10,531 nt of DNA from the NCBI GenBank assembly GCA_030605515.1, contig JAUWIE010000092.1, positions 1 to 10,531 on the forward strand, given 5' to 3'. Under the pieces are notes generated by a model, which saw only the letters and a list, made by a program, of their open reading frames with translations, did no database searches and was not told the DNA's origin. The translations under genes were made by a program, and so were the position numbers. Within the stretch, counting starts at the first letter, position 1. Each line of letters opens with the position of its first letter. The DNA comes from Thermoplasmatota archaeon. GTDB taxonomy: Archaea; Thermoplasmatota; E2; DHVEG-1. Below, one piece after another: positions 7,475 through 10,531 of the stretch.

Positions 7475-7573
7475 TTAATGAGCTTTTGAACAATAACGTA
7501 TTGATTTTTTCCTACTCTCCACAAGTTTAGTTAGAGATTGTTTTTCTTTTTCTGTCATTTGTTTTTTTTTCAT
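7475..7573 (-). CDS. Tiny 32-aa basic ORF convergent with the Fic/Doc gene
   Basis: Opens at ATG 7573 with a purine-rich AGAGAGAAC about 4 bases before it, and ends at TAA 7475, three bases from the Fic/Doc stop. Its first residues are MKKKQMTEKEKQSLTKLV. As an inference only, the opening resembles that of the E. coli Fic partner YhfG (LTDKQKSRLWEL, from memory), and it contains TKLVES, close to the inhibitory helix pattern (S/T)xxxE(G/N) except for the last residue. Known partners are longer (about 55 residues) and usually lie upstream of fic, so this could be a truncated antitoxin, an unrelated small protein or chance. An AAAATATAAG box lies upstream at a sensible distance. Confidence 0.3.
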   Translation of the reverse strand: MKKKQMTEKEKQSLTKLVESRKKSIRYCSKAH

Positions 7574-7610
7574 TTTCGTTCTCTCTTAAGCATTATGACA
7601 TTATCTACTA

Positions 7611-7620
7611 CTTATATTTT
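7611..7620 (-). promoter_or_regulatory. TATA-like box upstream of the 32-aa ORF
   Basis: On the - strand AAAATATAAG ends about 38 bases before ATG 7573. A start of transcription near 7590 would leave a short leader holding AGAGAGAAC. Confidence 0.3.
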
Positions 7621-7626
7621 ATTGCC

Positions 7627-7639
7627 ACCTAGCAGGTTT
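7627..7639. repeat. 13-bp dyad motif, copy 2
   Basis: Identical to 6879-6891 (ACCTAGCAGGTTT) and in the same orientation. The two copies flank the Fic/Doc gene and the tiny convergent ORF, with this copy just upstream of the ORF's TATA-like box. Confidence 0.4.
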
Positions 7640-7645
7640 TATTCG

Positions 7646-7710
7646 AATCATGAGGCTATGATTAGAGTTTATGAGGAGAATAACCAACAATAATCATAAA
7701 ACATAATTAG
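7646..7710. repeat. Dispersed intergenic repeat, copy B
   Basis: Shares AATCATGAGGCTAT with copy A at 3928 and AGGCTATGATTA plus about 70% of 58 bases with copy C at 6807. Like copy A it lies close to the 3' end of a leftward gene and is followed by a T-rich ATTTTTTTATAATAGTTATA segment. Confidence 0.5.
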
Positions 7711-7737
7711 AATTTTAATCTCTAATCATATTTTTTT
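7657..7737 (+). terminator. Inverted repeat followed by a T-run, possible terminator
   Basis: TATGATTAGAG (7657-7667) and CTCTAATCATA (7720-7730) are perfect 11-bp inverted repeats separated by 52 bases, and seven Ts follow at once (7731-7737). Downstream of the rightward Fic/Doc gene this could end transcription; archaeal termination mainly needs the T-run. The loop is long, so a DNA-binding or mobile-element end role is equally possible. Confidence 0.35.
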
Positions 7738-7753
7738 ATAATAGTTATACCAA

Positions 7754-7936
7754 TCAGCCACTAGTGTCTCTTCCTTTTACTTTTTTATTAGTACTTTTCT
7801 TTAAATCTACATTTAGTAATTTCCATTCATCTTCACATTTTTTACTACAAAACCATTTTTCATCTTTTGTTTTAATTATTTTTTGGCACAGTGGACATTT
7901 AACCGATCTATAATGAAAATTTCTCACATGAGGCAT
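7754..7936 (-). CDS. 60-aa zinc-ribbon protein
   Basis: A CPLC...CSKKC arrangement (C14, C17, C30, C34; CxxC-x12-CxxxC) should bind one zinc ion. The motif with a following acidic-aromatic EDEW recalls small archaeal zinc-ribbon proteins such as those labelled DUF2116. The tail after residue 42 is lysine-rich (KKSTNKKVKGR), suited to nucleic acid contact, but no function can be given. ATG 7936 is preceded by no Shine-Dalgarno; a TTTTTAAATTA box about 20-31 bases upstream (7957-7967) fits a leaderless mRNA. It is alone on its strand here, with the Fic/Doc gene convergent on its 3' side and a long gene-poor spacer upstream. Confidence 0.7.
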   Translation of the reverse strand: MPHVRNFHYRSVKCPLCQKIIKTKDEKWFCSKKCEDEWKLLNVDLKKSTNKKVKGRDTSG

Positions 7937-8092
7937 AATTAAACATAAACAAGTTTTAATTTAAAAATAGCCCCTATGAACTGAGTTAGGTTATTTTTAT
8001 AAACTCAGAAAATCATCAGGTTTTGTGCTATTAACATCATAAAAAATGGAATCAAAAAGCCAATCATTGCAAAAATAATGTAATTTTGATAA

Positions 8093-8116
8093 TTTAATCA
8101 CTGTACATTGATTAAA
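8093..8116. promoter_or_regulatory. 24-bp near-perfect palindrome, possible operator
   Basis: Arms TTTAATCA and TGATTAAA are exact reverse complements; the centre is TGTACA with one unpaired position on each side (C8101, T8108). Symmetry of this quality is typical of a dimeric regulator site. A TATA-like box lies about 45-55 bases to the right, but no firm gene follows it, so the regulated unit is unknown. Confidence 0.45.
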
Positions 8117-8241
8117 ATATGTTAGGTATGATATTGGTTTTTAGTTATGTGAAAATTGTTATATAATATGCGATATTTAAGATGATGTGAGAAGTAACTG
8201 GTAATATGCTACAGTAAGGTTGAGAAAAGCTTATTGCAGTG

Positions 8242-8398
8242 TGATCGTACATAACATCAATACATACACAACAGTATGTCGTGTGTTGTGTTGCAAAAAT
8301 CATGATACACACACGTTCCCATACACATGAAAAAATGGTTATTATATACTATGTATTATTTATGAGCCAAGTTGATCATACATATAATACATATACAC
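8242..8398. repeat. Imperfect direct repeat pair (8242-8269 and 8373-8398)
   Basis: The first copy reads TGATCGTACATA then AATACATACAC; the second reads TGATCATACATA then AATACATATACAC, with a few bases fewer in the middle. Both are TAC/CAT-rich, so simple-sequence drift may explain part of the likeness. Confidence 0.35.
8262..8291. other. Two mutually exclusive hairpins
   Basis: ACATAC (8262-8267) pairs with GTATGT (8274-8279) around a 6-base loop. Alternatively ACACAACA (8266-8273), which includes that loop, pairs with TGTTGTGT (8284-8291). The overlap means only one can form at a time. No gene directly follows. Confidence 0.35.
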
Positions 8399-8444
8399 GC
8401 CCTAATCCATGCTTCATGTATATGGTTTTATTACACGAAATTAA

Positions 8445-8639
8445 TTGTGTCAACGAATTAACTATAGAAGCATATCAGGCTTTTTGGCTATCGGAAGTTT
8501 CGTGGTTTGGTATGAAGGAATGGAAATCCCGACAGTTGAATTTTCTTGGTTTAATTTTTCTATTTCCATTGTTTATACCTGGACCGTAACTATTTATTCA
8601 ATTAAAGGAAAAAAACAAAATCAGTATGAACTTTACTAG
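8445..8639 (+). pseudogene. Possible decayed membrane-protein fragment
   Basis: The frame from TTG 8445 to TAG 8639 encodes 64 residues with two hydrophobic stretches (GFLAIGSFVVWY and FNFSISIVYTWTVTIYS) and a charged tail. Codon composition from about 8475 to 8600 is richer in G and C than the DNA to its left, as in real coding sequence. A stop codon lies directly before the TTG and there is no ribosome binding site, so an intact gene is doubtful. It overlaps the stop codon of the convergent beta-helix gene by a few bases. It may equally be non-coding. Confidence 0.25.
8604..8625 (-). terminator. T-rich terminator of the beta-helix protease gene
   Basis: On the - strand, starting about 10 bases after the stop codon, the sequence reads GATTTTGTTTTTTTCC. 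A T-run like this is the usual archaeal transcription end signal. Confidence 0.4.
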
Positions 8640-10531
8640 TTTGACCATTCGAAATGCGTGTTTTTAAAAAATGAAAAATCTAGATTGCCCCAGTCATCAA
8701 AATCACCTCTACCATGAGAACCGTCTGAATAACTAATTAATTTATATGAGTAGAAATAATTCATACAACTCTTATAGTTCCTATATTTCCACCATTGTTG
8801 CGAAAATATTTTGATAGTGCCTCTATTATCATTTCCCCCATGGTCATCCACAAAGAGGCCAAGGCCATGTCCAAGTTCGTGAATTGAGCCGCCAACAATT
8901 AAGCGGTCTCTCTTGAATCGAGGTTGATTATTTTGTATCTTTTGTGCACAGATCTCAAATGAATCGAGGTGATCCCATCCAACAAATGCAAGCCCTGAGC
9001 CACGGCCATAATCGCATATAACACCATAATGGAAGATGCCTTTTCTAGGATTGTTTAAATCATTATGCAGGAAGTAATTCCAATAGAAATCACGTAAATC
9101 TACAAAGGAAAAATTGGAATAATATGGGATTTTTTCACCCCCACCAAACCCCCCAAGGTCAATATGAAGATGTATATCGTGATTCAGAAAAATCTCTTTT
9201 GCTTCTTCAATTAGAGCAACAGATGGCTTATTTGAAGTATCAGGTTTTTTTGCTTCCATCCAATCAAACTCAAGAAAAATATCCTTATAAAATGGATCTG
9301 AACCCCATTGATCTGTGAAACATTCCTCGATGTTATTTAACCCATCACCATCTGGATCAAGATGAGCATGATCATCCCAACTTTGTGAATTGTAATTATA
9401 TTTTTCTTCCCACCAGCCTGGAATACCATCATCGTCTGTATCTGTTCCGTTGATCTTTATAGGAGCGAAGCGTGTATTAGAAATTTCTATATCGTAACAA
9501 TTATTTTCGTGTTCCCAATCTGATCCTATACCTTCCAGTGATGTTAAACTCCATGGAAAATAACGAACAGATCTTTTTCGTGTGATTCTATCTCCAAGCC
9601 CAAATTCGGTGAATGATGGACCTAAGATAGATCCCCACCAATTGTTTTTTGCATCACAATATTTATGGTCACAAAAAACTCCATATAAGGTATTTTTGTA
9701 GATATTATTACCGTAAATGTCCACAAAGCTTGTATCTTCTATATATACTGCATAGCGGAAATTATTTGTGATGTCACAGTTTGAAATAGTAATTGTCTTT
9801 GAATCACCAGTTATGCCAACAGCGTAATGTGTATTCCAAGAAATATCACAATGTGTAATCCAAGTATCAGATGAGTTATGAAGAAAAACTCCCAATCCAT
9901 TATGACAAATATTACAGTTTATAATATTGATATTCAAACATTGATAAAAGAATACCCCTCCTTGATTGTCATTATTATCGTAAACTGCACAGCGGAAAAT
10001 TTCAATGTTTGAAGAATCTTTTATAAAGAATCCGATGCCGTTTGTATGAAATGTACAATTATTTATTTCGTTATTATCTGCATTATCTACATATATCCCA
10101 GTTTTTGTTCGATATAAAATACAATCTATTATAAAATTATTTCCTGTTTCGATTTTAATGCCTGCATTATCTATATATCCTCCAGAATTTCTAATAGTTA
10201 AATTATTTATTTTTACTTGATCTGCAGTGATATGAATGATTATTCGTGCATATTCACCGTCTATTATTGTATGGATTTTTTCTTCCCCACATAATGTGAT
10301 GGATTTGTTTATTGTGATGTTCTCATTGTATATTCCATTGAAGACATAAACAGTGTCACCAGAACTGGCATTATCTAATGCGTCTTGGATCTTGGAGTAA
10401 TTCCCTAATCCACTACCACCAACATATAACGTATTTCCTGCAGTATTAAAAGATATACTTCCAACTGAAGGAATAGCTTCTATCATAATAAACAAAACCA
10501 CTACTCCTAAAACCAACTTTTTCAGATATTC
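8636..10531 (-). CDS. Secreted beta-helix protein with metalloprotease-like domain, 5' end beyond window
   Basis: At least 631 residues; the frame stays open to the edge (EYLKKLVLG...), so TTG 10516 is unlikely to be the start and a few N-terminal codons are probably missing. Numbering here is from 10516. KK followed by LVLGVVVLFIMIEAI is a Sec signal or anchor. Residues about 25-295 form a right-handed beta-helix, with repeated NNxI/ISNCDI/IYGNNIYKN turns and the closing NWWGSILGPS motif. Next come acidic calcium-binding repeats of thrombospondin-3 type: DTDDDGIPGWWEE and DPDGDGLNNIEE (near 9342-9443). The C-terminal part has HELGHGLGL (H546, E547, H550), a zincin zinc site, and SCMNYFYSY, a possible Met-turn (M585). 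The protein probably acts outside the cell, binding sugars or surfaces and cleaving protein. Canonical metzincins have His or Asp at position +10 from the first His; here it is V556, with D557, D558 and H559 beside it. Confidence 0.88.
   Translation of the reverse strand, partial: EYLKKLVLGVVVLFIMIEAIPSVGSISFNTAGNTLYVGGSGLGNYSKIQDALDNASSGDTVYVFNGIYNENITINKSITLCGEEKIHTIIDGEYARIIIHITADQVKINNLTIRNSGGYIDNAGIKIETGNNFIIDCILYRTKTGIYVDNADNNEINNCTFHTNGIGFFIKDSSNIEIFRCAVYDNNDNQGGVFFYQCLNINIINCNICHNGLGVFLHNSSDTWITHCDISWNTHYAVGITGDSKTITISNCDITNNFRYAVYIEDTSFVDIYGNNIYKNTLYGVFCDHKYCDAKNNWWGSILGPSFTEFGLGDRITRKRSVRYFPWSLTSLEGIGSDWEHENNCYDIEISNTRFAPIKINGTDTDDDGIPGWWEEKYNYNSQSWDDHAHLDPDGDGLNNIEECFTDQWGSDPFYKDIFLEFDWMEAKKPDTSNKPSVALIEEAKEIFLNHDIHLHIDLGGFGGGEKIPYYSNFSFVDLRDFYWNYFLHNDLNNPRKGIFHYGVICDYGRGSGLAFVGWDHLDSFEICAQKIQNNQPRFKRDRLIVGGSIHELGHGLGLFVDDHGGNDNRGTIKIFSQQWWKYRNYKSCMNYFYSYKLISYSDGSHGRGDFDDWGNLDFSFFKNTHFEWSN

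Larger units (their letters stand above)
7937..8444. other. Gene-poor spacer with dyads and low-complexity TAC/CAT-rich DNA
   Basis: I see no convincing protein gene here. The stretch holds the zinc-ribbon gene promoter, a 7-bp-stem hairpin (CTGAGTT 7981-7987 with AACTCAG 8002-8008), a 24-bp near-palindrome at 8093-8116, a TTATATAATATG box near 8158-8169, and a segment (about 8240-8400) of alternating purine-pyrimidine character. A 102-codon frame at 8281-8589 starts inside a hairpin and has an implausible composition. Confidence 0.6.

Noticed and set aside
8281..8589. 102-codon + strand frame beginning in the hairpin region
   Set aside because: It starts with GTG inside an inverted repeat, has no ribosome binding site, a protein full of Tyr, His and Met from low-complexity TAC/CAT DNA, and no recognisable domain. 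The overlapping frame from 8445 looks more protein-like.
1..10531. CRISPR arrays, tRNA or rRNA genes
   Set aside because: No regularly spaced identical repeats, cloverleaf patterns or rRNA-like blocks were recognised by eye on either strand.

Overview
The window is AT-rich archaeal DNA. Three things point that way: a tyrosine/aspartate decarboxylase of the archaeal MfnA type, AGGTG-type Shine-Dalgarno sites mixed with probable leaderless starts behind TATA-like boxes, and a secreted beta-helix protein whose N-terminal wording (GNTLYVGGSG.GNYSKIQDALDNA) is typical of Thermoplasmata-related Euryarchaeota. The lineage is my inference from protein style, not from a marker gene.

Left part (1-3553): an mfnA gene cut by the window edge runs leftward. 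It is divergent from a complete type II P-type cation ATPase that runs rightward. Both look like ordinary chromosomal housekeeping or transport genes.

Middle part (about 3600-7940): this looks like an accessory island. It opens with the C-terminal stump of a tyrosine recombinase. Three leftward genes follow, all with restriction-endonuclease-like (PD-(D/E)xK) signatures: a 160-aa VECG-type protein, a 363-aa protein with a degenerate active site, and a 284-aa protein with an intact D...ExK C-terminal domain. A rightward Fic/Doc-family gene comes next, with a tiny convergent ORF at its 3' end, then a leftward 60-aa zinc-ribbon protein. Three diverged copies of a ~58-bp non-coding repeat and two copies of a 13-bp dyad motif lie between these genes. 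Nuclease-like genes, a Fic/Doc gene and an integrase stump together suggest a defence or mobile-element remnant. Cooperation between the genes is not shown, because most have their own spacer and probable promoter.

Right part (about 7940-10531): roughly 500-700 bases without a convincing gene hold a 24-bp near-palindrome, hairpins and an imperfect direct repeat. They may also hold a decayed membrane-protein fragment. The window ends in a large leftward gene for a secreted protein that combines a right-handed beta-helix, acidic calcium-binding repeats and a zincin metalloprotease-like domain. Its 5' end runs off the window.
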